64,000 bases of DNA from Microbacterium sp. 8M (lineage in GTDB: Bacteria > Actinomycetota > Actinomycetes > Actinomycetales > Microbacteriaceae): assembly GCF_902506375.1 (NCBI RefSeq), contig NZ_LR733284.1, positions 161,488-225,487 on the forward strand. Reading direction: 5' to 3'. The notes under the pieces were generated by a model. That model worked only from the letters and a program-made list of their open reading frames with translations, had not been told where the DNA came from and did not search any database. The position numbers and the translations under genes were made by a program. Every line of letters begins with the position of its first letter. Positions within the stretch are counted from its first letter, which is position 1. Positions 35,376 through 44,962 of the stretch are shown one piece after another.

Positions 35376-36286
35376 TGAGTGCGACCTCCCCGACCACCGC
35401 GCTGGAGACCACCCGGATCGTCCTGGCCGGAAAGGATCACCGCCGGTTCAAGGCGCCGCACGGCGCGGGCGGATGGGCGATCCTCGTCGGCAAGGCTCTC
35501 GTCGGCCTGCTGTTCCTGCTCGCGGCGCTGTTCCCGCTCGCCTGGATGGTCATCGCCGGGTTCAAGGCGAAGACCGAGGTGCTCAGCACGCCGTTCCAGT
35601 TCTTCCCCGAGGTGTGGCACTGGGAGAACTACACGAAGATCCTCGCCGACGAGGCGTTCCTGCGCACGCTCGGCTGGACCTTCCTCGGCGCGATCCTGTT
35701 CACGGTGCTGAGCCTCACGGTGAACTCCCTCGCCGCCTATGCGTTCGCGCGGCTCGAGTTCCGGTTCCAGCGCACGCTGTGGGTCGCCGTCATCACGACG
35801 ATGTTCATTCCCGGCATGACCATCCTGGTGACGAGCTTCATCGTGGTGACGAAGCTCGCGATGCTCGACACCCTCGCGGTGCTGGTCATCCCGGGCGCCG
35901 CGAGCGCCGCGTCGGTCTTCTTCATCCGGCAGTTCTATCTGAACATCCCGGCGAGTCTCGAGGAGGCGGCGATGCTCGACGGCTGCGGCCGGTTCGGGAT
36001 CTTCGTGCGGATCTTCCTGCCCCTGTCCAAGCCGCCGTTCGTCGTCATGGGCATCACCGCGTTCCTGGCCTACTGGAACTCGTACGTGTGGCCGATCATG
36101 ACCATCACCTCGCCGGAGAAGTTCGTGCTGCAGCAGTACCTCGCGGAGTTCCGCACCGGAAGGGGATCCAGCGAACTCGGGCTTCTGATGGCGGGATCCG
36201 TCCTGGCGGCGGCACCGGTCGTGATCCTGTTCCTCATCTTCCAGCGCCAGATCATCGGCAACATCAAGATGGCCGGGCTCAAGTAG
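35375..36286 (+). CDS. Sugar ABC transporter permease 2 (MalG/UgpE-like)
   Basis: 303 residues, six helices. ALFPLAWMVIAGFKAKTEV is the MalG-type N-terminus, the EAA loop is PASLEEAAMLDGCGRFGIFV with RIFLPLSKP. It pairs with permease 1, to whose stop its ATG at 35375 is coupled. The downstream gene, a secreted GH183 enzyme, follows after 29 bases, so transport and extracellular cleavage are made from one transcript. Confidence 0.94.
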   Translation: MSATSPTTALETTRIVLAGKDHRRFKAPHGAGGWAILVGKALVGLLFLLAALFPLAWMVIAGFKAKTEVLSTPFQFFPEVWHWENYTKILADEAFLRTLGWTFLGAILFTVLSLTVNSLAAYAFARLEFRFQRTLWVAVITTMFIPGMTILVTSFIVVTKLAMLDTLAVLVIPGAASAASVFFIRQFYLNIPASLEEAAMLDGCGRFGIFVRIFLPLSKPPFVVMGITAFLAYWNSYVWPIMTITSPEKFVLQQYLAEFRTGRGSSELGLLMAGSVLAAAPVVILFLIFQRQIIGNIKMAGLK

Positions 36287-36315
36287 CCCGCCGTGTTCTC
36301 GAAGGGGAGAATGCC

Positions 36316-37419
36316 ATGTCCGAAGAAGTCGTCCGCTCCGCCCGGCCGTTGACCCGCCGCACCGTGCTCCAGGGTGCGCTCGTCGCCGGAGCCGCGTTCG
36401 GGGCATCCGCGCTCGGGTCGAGCCCGGCGGCCGCCGCCGGGCTCACCGTCACGCGCATGAAGGTGCTCGCCGGCACGCAGGCCGGGGTGCAGTACGGGAT
36501 CGGCGCGACCGACCTCGGCATCCCCGCCCGCACACCCGACGGGCGGCTGCTGTTCGCGTTCGGCGACACCTGGGCCGATGCCGTGGGCGGCACGAACTGG
36601 CGGTCGCCGGTCGCGCTCTACTCCTCGACCACGAACCTCGCCGCCGGGGTCGTGTTCAACGGGGCGGCGGGCGCGGGCGCGAACACGCAGGTCACCGCAC
36701 CGCAGCTCTGGTACTACCCGCATGACGCCTACTACGAGACCGTGATCCCCTCCGACGTCATCACGATCGGATCCCGCATGTACCTGCACGCGATCGTGAA
36801 CGGCCCGACCTTCGGCACGGTGCGATGGACCGAGCTGTGGCAGTCGGACGACTCCGGCGCGACCTGGCAGCACACCGGGCTGAAGTTCCCCGCGGACATG
36901 GCCGACGGGCACTTCCAGTGCATCACGTGGGGGCAGGGGAACGACGGCTACGTGTACATCTACGGGACGGGGTTCCAGCGGGACAAGGGCATCGTGCTGT
37001 ACCGGGTGCCGCAGAACAGCATGACGAGCCTGTCGGCGTATCAGCCGTGGGGATATGCGAATGGGGGCTGGGCCTGGGGCAACCCCGCCACCGAGGTGCT
37101 GCCGGGCAAGTTCGGCGAGATGTGCCTGCGCCCGCTCGGCGGCAAGTGGATCCTGACCTGGTTCAACGCCGACGGCTACCGGATCGACGCGATGGTGCTG
37201 AACACCCCGACCGACAACCTCTACACGGCGGCGAAGACGACCCTGCTCTGGGGCGGGAACTGGGGCGCGGAGGACGCGACGCACGTCGCCCAGCTCTACG
37301 GCGGGTACATCATCCCCGGCTCGACGCTCTCCGATCTGCACCTCACCGTGAGCCAGTGGAACACGGGGAACAACAGCGTTTACCACGTGGAGCAGTTCCG
37401 GATCCAGGGACTCGTCTGA
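36316..37419 (+). CDS. Secreted GH183 (DUF4185) enzyme, probable endo-D-arabinanase, Tat-exported
   Basis: 367 residues. RRTVLQGALVAGAAFGASAL near residue 14 is a twin-arginine signal. The DUF4185 core has the paired motifs GATDLGIPARTPDG (Asp 66) and LLFAFGDTWAD (FGDT at 82-85), shared with the second copy at 42110-43642. DUF4185 proteins were shown in 2023 to be endo-acting D-arabinofuranases and became GH183. It has no accessory domain. ATG 36316 follows AGGGGAGA. It is last in the importer operon and ends 9 bases from a convergent molybdopterin gene. The substrate assignment rests on family plus locus context. Confidence 0.88.
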   Translation: MSEEVVRSARPLTRRTVLQGALVAGAAFGASALGSSPAAAAGLTVTRMKVLAGTQAGVQYGIGATDLGIPARTPDGRLLFAFGDTWADAVGGTNWRSPVALYSSTTNLAAGVVFNGAAGAGANTQVTAPQLWYYPHDAYYETVIPSDVITIGSRMYLHAIVNGPTFGTVRWTELWQSDDSGATWQHTGLKFPADMADGHFQCITWGQGNDGYVYIYGTGFQRDKGIVLYRVPQNSMTSLSAYQPWGYANGGWAWGNPATEVLPGKFGEMCLRPLGGKWILTWFNADGYRIDAMVLNTPTDNLYTAAKTTLLWGGNWGAEDATHVAQLYGGYIIPGSTLSDLHLTVSQWNTGNNSVYHVEQFRIQGLV

Positions 37420-37428
37420 TGGCGGGGG

Positions 37429-38991
37429 TCAGCCTGCCCTGCCGACGCGCACGACGGTCGACTGCCAGCCGGTCGATCCGTTCGGCGCGATCGGGGTGCG
37501 TGCCTGCTCCTGCATCCGTCCCTGGCGATCGGTCGCCCGGACGACGAGCGTGTGACTTCCGCTCGTCGCGTTCCAGTCGAGGAACCACTGCACCCAGGTG
37601 TCGTCGCTGACGGGGGCGGACAGCGTGGCGGTCTGCCAGGGACCGCCGTCGATCTGCACCTCGACGCGGGCGATCCCCACCGTCTGCGCCCAGGCGACCC
37701 CGGCGATCCGGGCGGCCCCCGGCGGGATCTCCTTGTCGATGCGCGGGGTGTCGATGCGGCTGGACAGCTTGATCGGCGCCTGTGCGCTGTATCCGCGGGG
37801 CGTCCAGTACGCCTGATCCTTCTCGAACGTCGTGACCGTGAGCCGGGTGAGCCACTTCGTCGCGGAGACGTAGCCGTAGAGTCCCGGCACGACCATCCGC
37901 ACCGGGAATCCGTGCTCCGGCGGCAGGGGCTCGCCGTTCATCGCCACGGCGAGGATCGCGTCGCGGCCCGGGTCGGTGAGCGCGTCGAGCGGCGTGCTCG
38001 CGGTGAACCCGTCGATGCTGCGGGAGAGCACCATGTCGGCGCCCTCCGCGGGACGCGCGCGGGCGAGGATCTCGCGCACGGGAACGCCGAGCCACCGTGC
38101 GGTGCCGACGAGGTCGCCGCCGACCTGGTTGGAGACGCACGTCAGGGTCACGGCGTACTCCCGCAGCCCCATCCCCAGCAGCTCGTCGAAGCTCAGCTCG
38201 ACCTTCCTGCCGACCATGCCGTCGACCGTCAGCCGCCACTCCGCAGGCGCGATCGCCGGCACGGAGAGCGCCGTGTCGACGCGGTAGAAGTCGGCGTTCG
38301 GCGTGAAGAGGGGGGACAGGCCGGGGATGTCCAGCTCGGCCCCCGCGGGCACGGTGATCCGCGACAGCGGCTCCGGCAGCCGCAGCGCCTTGCGCGCTGC
38401 CGCGATCGAGGCGATCGCCGCGGTGCCGAGGCGCGCACCCACGCCCGCGAGGACGGCGGCGGCCGCCCCCACCGCGGTCAGCAAGAGGAAGCGCCGTCGA
38501 TCGGTTCCGCGCCCGCTCTCACCGGAGGCGGCCTCGGCCTGCCACCGGTGCAGCGCTCCCATCGAGACGCGCAGGAACGCGCAGCCCGTGACCGCGCCGA
38601 CGAGCGGAGGCAGCGCGAACGCTCCGCTCGCCCCCGCGCGCGTCACGGTCGCCAACAGCCCGGCGATGCCGGCGATGGCGAACACCGCGAGGCCGGCCCA
38701 TCGGCGCCGGCGCTCGAGGAGCCCGGCGCCGGCGGCGACCAGGAGCACTCCGACACCGAGAGCCAGCAGGAGGACGAGCTTGTCATTCGCGCCGAAGAGT
38801 TCGATCGCCAGCTCCTTAGCCCACTGCGGCACGATGTCGATGACGAACGAGCCCGCCGCCAGCAGCGGACTCGCGTCGCGCGCCGCGAGGAAGGCCATGA
38901 TCTCGGCAGCGGCGACGAACACCGCGCCGCTCACGACGCCCGCGACGGCGGCCCAGATCCGTGCGCCTGCTTTCCCTGTGCTCTCACCCAT
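37429..38991 (-). CDS. Membrane-anchored molybdopterin-dependent oxidoreductase (sulfite oxidase fold)
   Basis: 520 residues. Five N-terminal membrane helices (residues ~10-35, 70-90, 97-117, 122-142, 165-185) carry an external catalytic domain. [20 protein letters not shown] holds the Moco-ligating Cys 285 of the sulfite oxidase family, and [19 protein letters not shown] is the next conserved segment; a C-terminal Mo-co dimerisation domain ([17 protein letters not shown]) follows. It resembles actinobacterial YedY-like membrane proteins; the substrate is unknown. The gene is divergent from the fasciclin lipoprotein, with a perfect palindrome between them, which suggests shared control, possibly by SigK. 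Confidence 0.9.
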   Translation of the reverse strand: MGESTGKAGARIWAAVAGVVSGAVFVAAAEIMAFLAARDASPLLAAGSFVIDIVPQWAKELAIELFGANDKLVLLLALGVGVLLVAAGAGLLERRRRWAGLAVFAIAGIAGLLATVTRAGASGAFALPPLVGAVTGCAFLRVSMGALHRWQAEAASGESGRGTDRRRFLLLTAVGAAAAVLAGVGARLGTAAIASIAAARKALRLPEPLSRITVPAGAELDIPGLSPLFTPNADFYRVDTALSVPAIAPAEWRLTVDGMVGRKVELSFDELLGMGLREYAVTLTCVSNQVGGDLVGTARWLGVPVREILARARPAEGADMVLSRSIDGFTASTPLDALTDPGRDAILAVAMNGEPLPPEHGFPVRMVVPGLYGYVSATKWLTRLTVTTFEKDQAYWTPRGYSAQAPIKLSSRIDTPRIDKEIPPGAARIAGVAWAQTVGIARVEVQIDGGPWQTATLSAPVSDDTWVQWFLDWNATSGSHTLVVRATDRQGRMQEQARTPIAPNGSTGWQSTVVRVGRAG

Positions 38992-39006
38992 GTCCGTGGT
39001 TCGTCG

Positions 39007-39020
39007 CGATCGGCCGATCG
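39007..39020. promoter_or_regulatory. 14-bp perfect palindrome in the Moco/fasciclin divergent gap
   Basis: CGATCGGCCGATCG is perfectly self-complementary and lies 16 bases from the oxidoreductase start and 101 from the fasciclin start. CGGCCGATGA at 39070s echoes its half site. No bound protein is known. Confidence 0.5.
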
Positions 39021-39120
39021 GATGGCGATCGAACCGGATCCAATCCGGCGCGGGTGCGGCTCCGAACGCATCGTGTCGGCCGATGAACGGTCGCGATGCA
39101 CCAGTCAAAGGAGAAAGATC

Positions 39121-39798
39121 ATGCGATCCACTGTTCGCCTGCACGCCAGGGCGTCGCTCGCCGCCGCCGGCCTGTTCGCCGCCGCGGCCCTGGCCCTCAC
39201 GGGCTGTTCGTCGATGTCGGGCTCGTCGTCCGGCTCGTCGTCGGAGCCCGCCACCAGCGCGCCGGCCGCGTCGCCCAGCCAGACGATGGATCCGGCGGCC
39301 GACCTGGTCGGGCCGGGATGCGCCGCCTACGCGCAGCAGGTGCCCTCGGGTGCGGGATCCGTCGCCGGGATGGCGCAGGATCCGGTCGCGACGGCCGCCG
39401 GCAACAACCCGCTGCTGACCACGCTGGTCGCGGCGGTCTCGGGCAAGCTCAACCCCAAGGTGAACCTCGTCGACACGCTCAACGGGAGCGAGTTCACGGT
39501 GTTCGCGCCCGTCGACGACGCCTTCGCGAAGATCGATCCCGCGACGATCGACACGCTGAAGACGGACGCCGGCGCGGACACCCTCAGCAAGATCCTGACC
39601 TACCACGTCGTCGCCGGTCAGATCTCGCCGAAGGACATCGTCGGCACGCACAAGACCGTCGAGGGCGGTGAGGTGACCGTGACCGGTTCGGGCGACAGCC
39701 TCAAGGTCAACGACGCGAACGTGATCTGCGGCGGCGTCCACACCGCGAACGCGACCGTGTACCTCGTCGACTCCGTCCTGATGCCGCCGGCCCAGTAA
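39121..39798 (+). CDS. Fasciclin (FAS1) domain lipoprotein, MPT83-like
   Basis: 225 residues. The signal peptide ends in LALTGC (Cys ~28), followed by a long Ser/Gly/Pro linker. The FAS1 domain shows [28 protein letters not shown] (H1 motif), [13 protein letters not shown] and a closing [11 protein letters not shown] (H2). The layout matches mycobacterial MPT83/MPT70, surface proteins controlled by SigK. Here sigK-rskA lies 147 bases downstream. ATG 39121 follows AAAGGAGAAAG. A role in adhesion or envelope organisation is inferred from the family. Confidence 0.93.
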   Translation: MRSTVRLHARASLAAAGLFAAAALALTGCSSMSGSSSGSSSEPATSAPAASPSQTMDPAADLVGPGCAAYAQQVPSGAGSVAGMAQDPVATAAGNNPLLTTLVAAVSGKLNPKVNLVDTLNGSEFTVFAPVDDAFAKIDPATIDTLKTDAGADTLSKILTYHVVAGQISPKDIVGTHKTVEGGEVTVTGSGDSLKVNDANVICGGVHTANATVYLVDSVLMPPAQ

Positions 39799-39945
39799 GG
39801 ACCCGCGGACCGCCACGCTGACCGGACCGCATGATCGACGGCATTGCCCGAGCATGCGGTCCGGTTCGCAGGGGGAGAGCGGGGTGCCGGAAGGACACAG
39901 CGCCGCCGCTCGACGCGTTGCCGATGCCGGCCGAGGAGGTGAGGC

Positions 39946-40545
39946 ATGCTGGAAGCCATGGTGATCGACGATCGGGAGCACGCCGAGCAGGACGGCGGCG
40001 ACGACCTCGCGACCGCGCTGCTGCTGCGCGTCGCGGAGGGCGATCAGTCGGCGTTCGCCGAGCTCTACGACATGCTGTCGTCGCGCGTCTTCGGTCTCAT
40101 CCTCCGCGTGCTGGTCAACCGGGCGCAGAGCGAGGAGGTGCTGCAGGAGGTCTTCCTGGAGATCTGGCAGACCGCGTCGCGCTTCGCCTCCGATCGAGGA
40201 CGCGGGAGGACCTGGATCCTGACGATCGCGCATCGTCGTGCGGTCGACCGGGTGCGGGCCTCGCAGGCCAGTGCCGACCGCGACGTGCGCGTCGGGGTGC
40301 GCGACCTCGACATCGCGCATGACAGCGTGGCGGAGCAGGCGGAGCTGTCGATCGACGCCGCGCGGGTGGTCGACGCGCTCGCCGCCCTTCCCGACGCGCA
40401 GCGCGAGACGCTCGTGCTCGCGTACTACGGCGGCTACTCGCAGAGCGAGATCGCCACGATCACGGGATCACCGCTGGGGACGGTGAAGACCCGCATGAGA
40501 GACGGACTCACGCGTCTTCGGACGCACTGGGGGGTGAACGCATGA
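39946..40545 (+). CDS. sigK: RNA polymerase ECF sigma factor, SigK-type
   Basis: 199 residues. Region 2: ALLLRVAEGDQSAFAELYDM, with LQEVFLEIWQTASRFASDRG; region 4: ALAALPDAQRETLVLAYYGG and YSQSEIATITGSPLGTVKTR, an HTH of the SigK/ECF19 group. The anti-sigma gene follows with a 4-base overlap. ATG 39946 has GAGGTGAGG directly upstream; a later ATG at 39958 is possible. The neighbouring fasciclin and Moco genes are likely targets by analogy with the mycobacterial SigK regulon; I could not identify its promoter motif here. Confidence 0.92.
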   Translation: MLEAMVIDDREHAEQDGGDDLATALLLRVAEGDQSAFAELYDMLSSRVFGLILRVLVNRAQSEEVLQEVFLEIWQTASRFASDRGRGRTWILTIAHRRAVDRVRASQASADRDVRVGVRDLDIAHDSVAEQAELSIDAARVVDALAALPDAQRETLVLAYYGGYSQSEIATITGSPLGTVKTRMRDGLTRLRTHWGVNA

Positions 40546-41327
40546 ACGAGTCGGAGTTCGCCGAGCTGGCCGCAGGCCACAGCCTCGGGGCGCTGTCGGC
40601 CGAGGACGAGCGGCGGTACCGGGCCGCACTCTCCGCGCACCCCGAGTGGGCCGGGATCGTGGAGGACGACGCCGACACGGCAGCCCTCCTCGCCGAGGGG
40701 GCGGCGCCGGTCGCGCCACCGCCGGCGCTGCGCGACGCGCTCCTCGCCCGCATCGCCGCGACGCCCCAGGATCCGAGCGGCGATGCGGCGCCCGCGGATG
40801 CGACGCCGGCCGTCTCCGACCGTGACGGCCAGGCCACGGCTCCGCAGGCCTCCGCCGGCGCGCCCGCGCGGCGTCCGCGCAGGCTCCTGTTCGCGCTCGC
40901 CGCCTGCCTCGTGCTGATCGTCGGGCTCGGTGCGGGCGCCGCGGTCGTCATCCCGCAGCTGCTCCGTCCCGCGGCGGTCGTGGCGCTGGACCGGATCGAG
41001 AACGCTCCTGACGCCGCGCAGAAGACGGTCGTGCTGCCCTCGGGCGGGCGCGCGACCGCCCACTGGTCGGCATCGATCGGCACGGCCGTCCTCGTCTCCG
41101 ACGGGCTCGAGCCGCTGGACGGGGCGCGCACCTACGAACTGTGGTTCGTCCGCGGCGACACCCCCGTCTCCGCCGGCACCTTCGCGGCGGAGCAGGGGAC
41201 GACCACGGCGCAGTTGCGCGGGAGCATGCACGCCGGCGATGCGATCGCGGTGACCGTCGAGCCGGCGGGGGGCTCGCCCACCGGCAAGCCGACGACCCAG
41301 CCGATCGTCGTCATCCCGACCTCCTGA
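40542..41327 (+). CDS. rskA: Anti-sigma-K factor RskA
   Basis: 261 residues. The cytoplasmic part begins SEFAELAAGHSLGALSAEDE, the ASD-type sigma-binding helices, followed by a variable linker. One membrane helix (LLFALAACLVLIVGLGAGAA, ~115-137) leads to the external RskA domain (residues ~145-261; ARTYELWFVRGDTPVSAGTF and GDAIAVTVEPAGGSP). Signal-dependent proteolysis releases SigK in the family. The start overlaps the sigK stop by 4 bases. Confidence 0.93.
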   Translation: MNESEFAELAAGHSLGALSAEDERRYRAALSAHPEWAGIVEDDADTAALLAEGAAPVAPPPALRDALLARIAATPQDPSGDAAPADATPAVSDRDGQATAPQASAGAPARRPRRLLFALAACLVLIVGLGAGAAVVIPQLLRPAAVVALDRIENAPDAAQKTVVLPSGGRATAHWSASIGTAVLVSDGLEPLDGARTYELWFVRGDTPVSAGTFAAEQGTTTAQLRGSMHAGDAIAVTVEPAGGSPTGKPTTQPIVVIPTS

Positions 41328-41491
41328 GATGGGATCCGGCGCGACCACGTCGGCATCGATGACGCATCGGCACCGGATATTGAGCCCGCGTTCAGAAATA
41401 TGACAGGTGGCGCTCCGTAGCGTGGGAGAACGGGGCGGTCGGCCCCGAGCCGCGCTCGCCGCGGTGTCCTGCCACGAAGGAGCTGTCCGGA

Positions 41492-41923
41492 ATGACGAAC
41501 ACCACGAAGCCCGCCTCCTCCCTCGGACTCCTGGTCCTGCGCCTCGTGATCGGCGGCGTCTTCGCCGCGCACGGTGCGCAGAAGGTCTTCGAGTTCACCC
41601 TGCCCGGCACCGTCCAGGCCTTCGCGGGCATGGGCGCGCCCCTGCCCGAGCTCGCCGGTCCGGTGATCGCGTTCCTCGAGCTCGTCGGCGGGATCCTGCT
41701 CGTCGCCGGGCTGTTCACCCGCCCCGTGGGCGTGCTGCTCGCGGCCGACATGGTGGGCGCGATCGTGCTCGTCCATCTCCACAACGGGATCTGGGTCGGC
41801 GACGGCGGCTGGGAGTTCGCCGCCGTGCTCGGCGCCGGTGCGCTGGCGCTCGCCTTCACCGGCGCGGGCCGCTACGGCCTCGATCGCGCCGTGCTGCGCG
41901 GTCCGGTGCGCGGGCTCGCCTGA
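41492..41923 (+). CDS. DoxX-family membrane protein
   Basis: 143 residues with four helices. LGLLVLRLVIGGVFAAHGAQ and KVFEF at the N-terminus, then LPELAGPVIAFLELVGGILL with VAGLFTRPVG are the DoxX signatures. ATG 41492 follows GAAGGAGCTG. The family is linked to thiol or oxidative-stress responses (in mycobacteria DoxX works with SodA and SseA), which would fit the neighbouring SigK module, but this is inference. Confidence 0.9.
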   Translation: MTNTTKPASSLGLLVLRLVIGGVFAAHGAQKVFEFTLPGTVQAFAGMGAPLPELAGPVIAFLELVGGILLVAGLFTRPVGVLLAADMVGAIVLVHLHNGIWVGDGGWEFAAVLGAGALALAFTGAGRYGLDRAVLRGPVRGLA

Positions 41924-41951
41924 GCCGGCGTCGCCTGAGCCGCGCTCTGCG

Positions 41952-42008
41952 CCGAAGATGGAAAACGTCGCTCCCACAGTCCTGGGAGCGACGTTTTCCA
42001 TCTTTCGG
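41952..42008. terminator. Strong hairpin between convergent DoxX and GH183 genes
   Basis: CCGAAGATGGAAAACGTCGC with TCCC pairs with GGGAGCGACGTTTTCCATC and TTTCGG, 23 pairs with one bulge and an eight-base loop. It lies just beyond the DoxX stop and before the GH183 stop, and should terminate both transcripts. Confidence 0.8.
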
Positions 42009-42109
42009 ATCCGGCGGCGCCGGCTACGAGAGGGATTTCGCTGCCCCGCTGCAGGTCGGAGCGACGTCTTCCCTCTCGCCGCGCGGGATCCTGTCCTCAG
42101 CGGTTCGCG

Positions 42110-43642
42110 TCAGGGCACCCGGACGAGGGCGACGTCGTCCAGCTGCATCCAGATGTCGCCGCTGTTCGTCCAGACGCCACCGTAGAGCTGCACGGCGTCG
42201 CGGTCACCGGAGTCGAACGTCACCGTGAAGCGCGTCCACGCGCCCACCGAGACGAAGTGCGCTTCGGAGATCACGGTGCCGTCGAGCGACCGCGCGCCGA
42301 AGTAGCCGGCGTCGCTGTTCACCGACGTGCGCAGGAACCCGGTCAGCCGGTAGGTCGTGTGCGGCTGCACCGCCACGTCCTGCCAGATGTCGCGCCACCC
42401 CTGGTTGTACCGGACGAACGCGCGATGGTCGCCGGTGAAGCCTGCGGCCGGGGCGTTGTCGATTCCGGAGTTGGGCTTTCCGCCCCACGTGCCGTTCGTA
42501 CCGTCGCCGAGTGACGTCGCGCGCTCGAAGCTCGGATCGGACACGAGGTTCGGATCGACGATCGTGCCGTCGCGGTCGATGCGCAGATGCATCAGATACA
42601 CGTTGTACGGGTTCCACTGCGACATCGTGAAATAGATCTCGCCGTTCTTGTTCCACGGGTGGAAGTAGCCGCCGTACAGCGCCGGATAGTCGGTCGAGCT
42701 CGCCACGGTCTGCGCCGGCGTCCACGGCCCCTCCGGGTTCTGCGCCGTGCGCAGGACGATGTCCTCGCCGGACAGCGTCATCATCAGGAACCGCTTGCTG
42801 TAGTCGTCCCACTGCACCGACATCTCGCTCATCGGCGCATCCATGACGGGTTTCGCGGCCGCCTCGTCCTTGCTCCAGGCGGAGCCGTCCCAGTACCGGT
42901 ACGAGTCCTTGTCGAGCAGCTTCTGCGCGGGCACCTTCGCCACCGATGCCGGTCCGTTGCGGCCGTTCTGCGTGCCGAAGACGTAGATCGTGCCGCCCTT
43001 CTGCGCATAGGCCTGCATCTGGAAGGGATCGTGCCCGTCCGGGTTGTCCCACCGCGTATCCGACACGGTCCAGGTCTCGCCGTCGTCGTCCGAGTACGCG
43101 ATGCCGGCATGATTCGTGTCCCACACGCCGGGCGGACCCCACTGCCGCACCGACATGAACCCGAGGTACTGGCGGCCGCCGACGGAGATGCCGGACGTCG
43201 GGATCACGGTGATCTCGTCGCCGTTGATCTTCTTCGACGGGATGATCTGCTTCGCGATCCCCGCCGGACCCTGCACCGCGTGATCGAGCAGCATCCCGTC
43301 GGACAGATCCGTGTCGCTCGAGCGCAGCAGCACGTTGCTGCGCCAGTTCCCGTTGGGCGGCGCGCCGCCGCCCGGGCCGGTCCAGGAGTTGCCGAACGTG
43401 TCGCCGAACGCGGTCAGCACATGGCCGGATCCGTCGTCCCACATGATGCCGAGGTCGGTGGCCTTCACGTCCCACTGCGCCCAGGTGTTGCTGGGCGCGT
43501 CGGGGCCGGTCACCTTGGCGACGACGGTCGCCGGCGTGCTCGCCGTCGTCGCGACGGCCGAGGGGGACGCCGCCGCCGCGAAGGCGATCGCGGCGAGGGA
43601 GGCGACCGCGGCGCCGGCCGCGATCTTCGTCAGGGGCTTCAT
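42110..43642 (-). CDS. Secreted GH183 (DUF4185) enzyme with C-terminal carbohydrate-binding-like domain
   Basis: 510 residues. A Sec signal peptide (AAVASLAAIAFAAAASPSA, cleavage near 30) precedes the DUF4185 domain with KATDLGIMWDDGSG (Asp 63) and VLTAFGDTFGNSW (FGDT 79-82), aligned with the Tat-exported copy. Residues ~360-510 (NLVSDPSFERATSLGDG; YRLTGFLRTSVNSDAGYFG; IWMQLDDVALV) look like a CBM4/9-type beta sandwich. Endo-cleavage of D-arabinan is inferred from GH183. ATG 43642 has AAAGGAGAGG upstream. It follows the GH172 gene in the same direction after 46 bases and shares its operator. Confidence 0.87.
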   Translation of the reverse strand: MKPLTKIAAGAAVASLAAIAFAAAASPSAVATTASTPATVVAKVTGPDAPSNTWAQWDVKATDLGIMWDDGSGHVLTAFGDTFGNSWTGPGGGAPPNGNWRSNVLLRSSDTDLSDGMLLDHAVQGPAGIAKQIIPSKKINGDEITVIPTSGISVGGRQYLGFMSVRQWGPPGVWDTNHAGIAYSDDDGETWTVSDTRWDNPDGHDPFQMQAYAQKGGTIYVFGTQNGRNGPASVAKVPAQKLLDKDSYRYWDGSAWSKDEAAAKPVMDAPMSEMSVQWDDYSKRFLMMTLSGEDIVLRTAQNPEGPWTPAQTVASSTDYPALYGGYFHPWNKNGEIYFTMSQWNPYNVYLMHLRIDRDGTIVDPNLVSDPSFERATSLGDGTNGTWGGKPNSGIDNAPAAGFTGDHRAFVRYNQGWRDIWQDVAVQPHTTYRLTGFLRTSVNSDAGYFGARSLDGTVISEAHFVSVGAWTRFTVTFDSGDRDAVQLYGGVWTNSGDIWMQLDDVALVRVP

Positions 43643-43688
43643 CGCCCTCTCCTTTCTTCGCGTCGCCGGCGCTCGCCGCGCGACGGGG

Positions 43689-44816
43689 TCAGCTGCGCGG
43701 TGCGCGCGGGGGAGTGGATCCGAGGTCGGGCACGGGGGCCGTTCCTAGGTGCACCTCCATGTCGTCGGCGGAGGGCGCCTTCGGGCGCCGTGCCGTCGGA
43801 CGGTCGAGGTAGAACATCGCGGTGGAGGCGATGTCGTCCCGCAGCGGCAGATAGCGCCAGCCGCTGCGCCACCCGAGCGCCTGGATGTCGACCTTGGGCA
43901 GCCCGGTGGAGAAGTGGATCGGATCCGCGAGGTGCCAGCGGTACATGCCGAAGCGCTGCTGCGACACATACAGCCCGTCGGGGCGGATCACCTGGGGCAT
44001 GCCGAGGTAGGGGGTGGAGAACGCCGTGTAGCCCTGCCCCGGGATGTCGAAGTTCCAGGCTCCGCCGAAGTAGTCCTCGGTGCCGGTGCCGCAGATCGTG
44101 GGGTGGTCGGTGTCGTCGTCGAGGTAGAACTTGATCTCGCCCTCGCCCCACCAGCCGTTGGAGTTCACGCCCCAGGCGATGTAGGTGCCGACGTACTGGC
44201 CCTGGCCCTCGATCCCCTCCAGGATCGTGTGCGGGACGAGCTCCTCGAGCGGGTTCGACCGGCGCCACTGGGCATGGAAGTAGCCGTCGGCCGAGTAGTC
44301 GCCGCCGATCTCGTAGGTGACCTGGTAGTAGACCCGTACGTCGACCTCGGAGGTGTTCTCGATCGTGAGGCGCGCTCCCTCGCGGAACGGCATCGGCCAG
44401 TAGGAGTTGAACCCGCCGTGCGGGTTGGCGGCGATGACCTGCGAGTTCACCTGGGCGAACACGCCCCAGCCGTTGCAGAAGAAGTCGCCGTAGGGCACCT
44501 CGACGGCGGGCTCCTCCGCGCCGTCCCAATAGGCCCGCAGGAGGAGGGTGCGCCAGTTGTCGGTGTGGGTCGTGATCCAGATGTGCGTGATCTTGCCGGG
44601 ACCGTCGATCGCGGCGAGGTCGAAGGTCTCGCCGGCTGCGATGTCCACGCTCGGCGAGATCTTCCAGCCGGGCCCGAGGTCGCGGGCGCACTCGGCTCCC
44701 GTCCCCTCGGTCGCCCGTGCTCCGCCGCCGACCGAGCCGTCGAAGTTCTCCGGGGAGATCGACCGGGTCTGCACGCGCCGGAGAGCGGAGATCGCGTTCA
44801 GGTCGGAAAGAGTCAT
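43689..44816 (-). CDS. GH172 (DUF2961) exo-alpha-D-arabinofuranosidase, cytosolic
   Basis: 375 residues, no signal peptide. The family signatures are KITHIWITTHTDNWRTLLLR, VPYGDFFCNGWG, and the two catalytic-glutamate segments WWGEGEIKFYLDDD (Glu 225/227) and CGTGTEDYFGGAWNF (Glu 247). GH172 was founded on a Bifidobacterium difructose dianhydride I-forming enzyme; other members release D-arabinofuranose from mycobacterial arabinan. Here the latter is favoured by the GH183, GH116 and D-arabinose pathway genes. ATG 44816 is the first start. It is divergent from lacI with an operator between. Confidence 0.9.
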   Translation of the reverse strand: MTLSDLNAISALRRVQTRSISPENFDGSVGGGARATEGTGAECARDLGPGWKISPSVDIAAGETFDLAAIDGPGKITHIWITTHTDNWRTLLLRAYWDGAEEPAVEVPYGDFFCNGWGVFAQVNSQVIAANPHGGFNSYWPMPFREGARLTIENTSEVDVRVYYQVTYEIGGDYSADGYFHAQWRRSNPLEELVPHTILEGIEGQGQYVGTYIAWGVNSNGWWGEGEIKFYLDDDTDHPTICGTGTEDYFGGAWNFDIPGQGYTAFSTPYLGMPQVIRPDGLYVSQQRFGMYRWHLADPIHFSTGLPKVDIQALGWRSGWRYLPLRDDIASTAMFYLDRPTARRPKAPSADDMEVHLGTAPVPDLGSTPPRAPRS

Positions 44817-44906
44817 GGCGGGGGCACGTCCTCGAGTCGGGGGTGGTCGGATCCGTGCGGGAGTCCGCGACGGCGTGCGGCCACCCTACCGATTCCCGTC
44901 GACTGT

Positions 44907-44920
44907 TGCAATCGATTTCA
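44907..44920. promoter_or_regulatory. LacI-type operator, copy 3
   Basis: TGCAATCGATTTCA matches the palindrome TGAAATCGATTTCA with one change in the left half. It lies between divergent GH172 and lacI, so it should control both, giving autoregulation. Confidence 0.8.
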
Positions 44921-44962
44921 TCGCGATAGTGTGTCTTCACCGACAACAGAAGGCAGGGCGGG

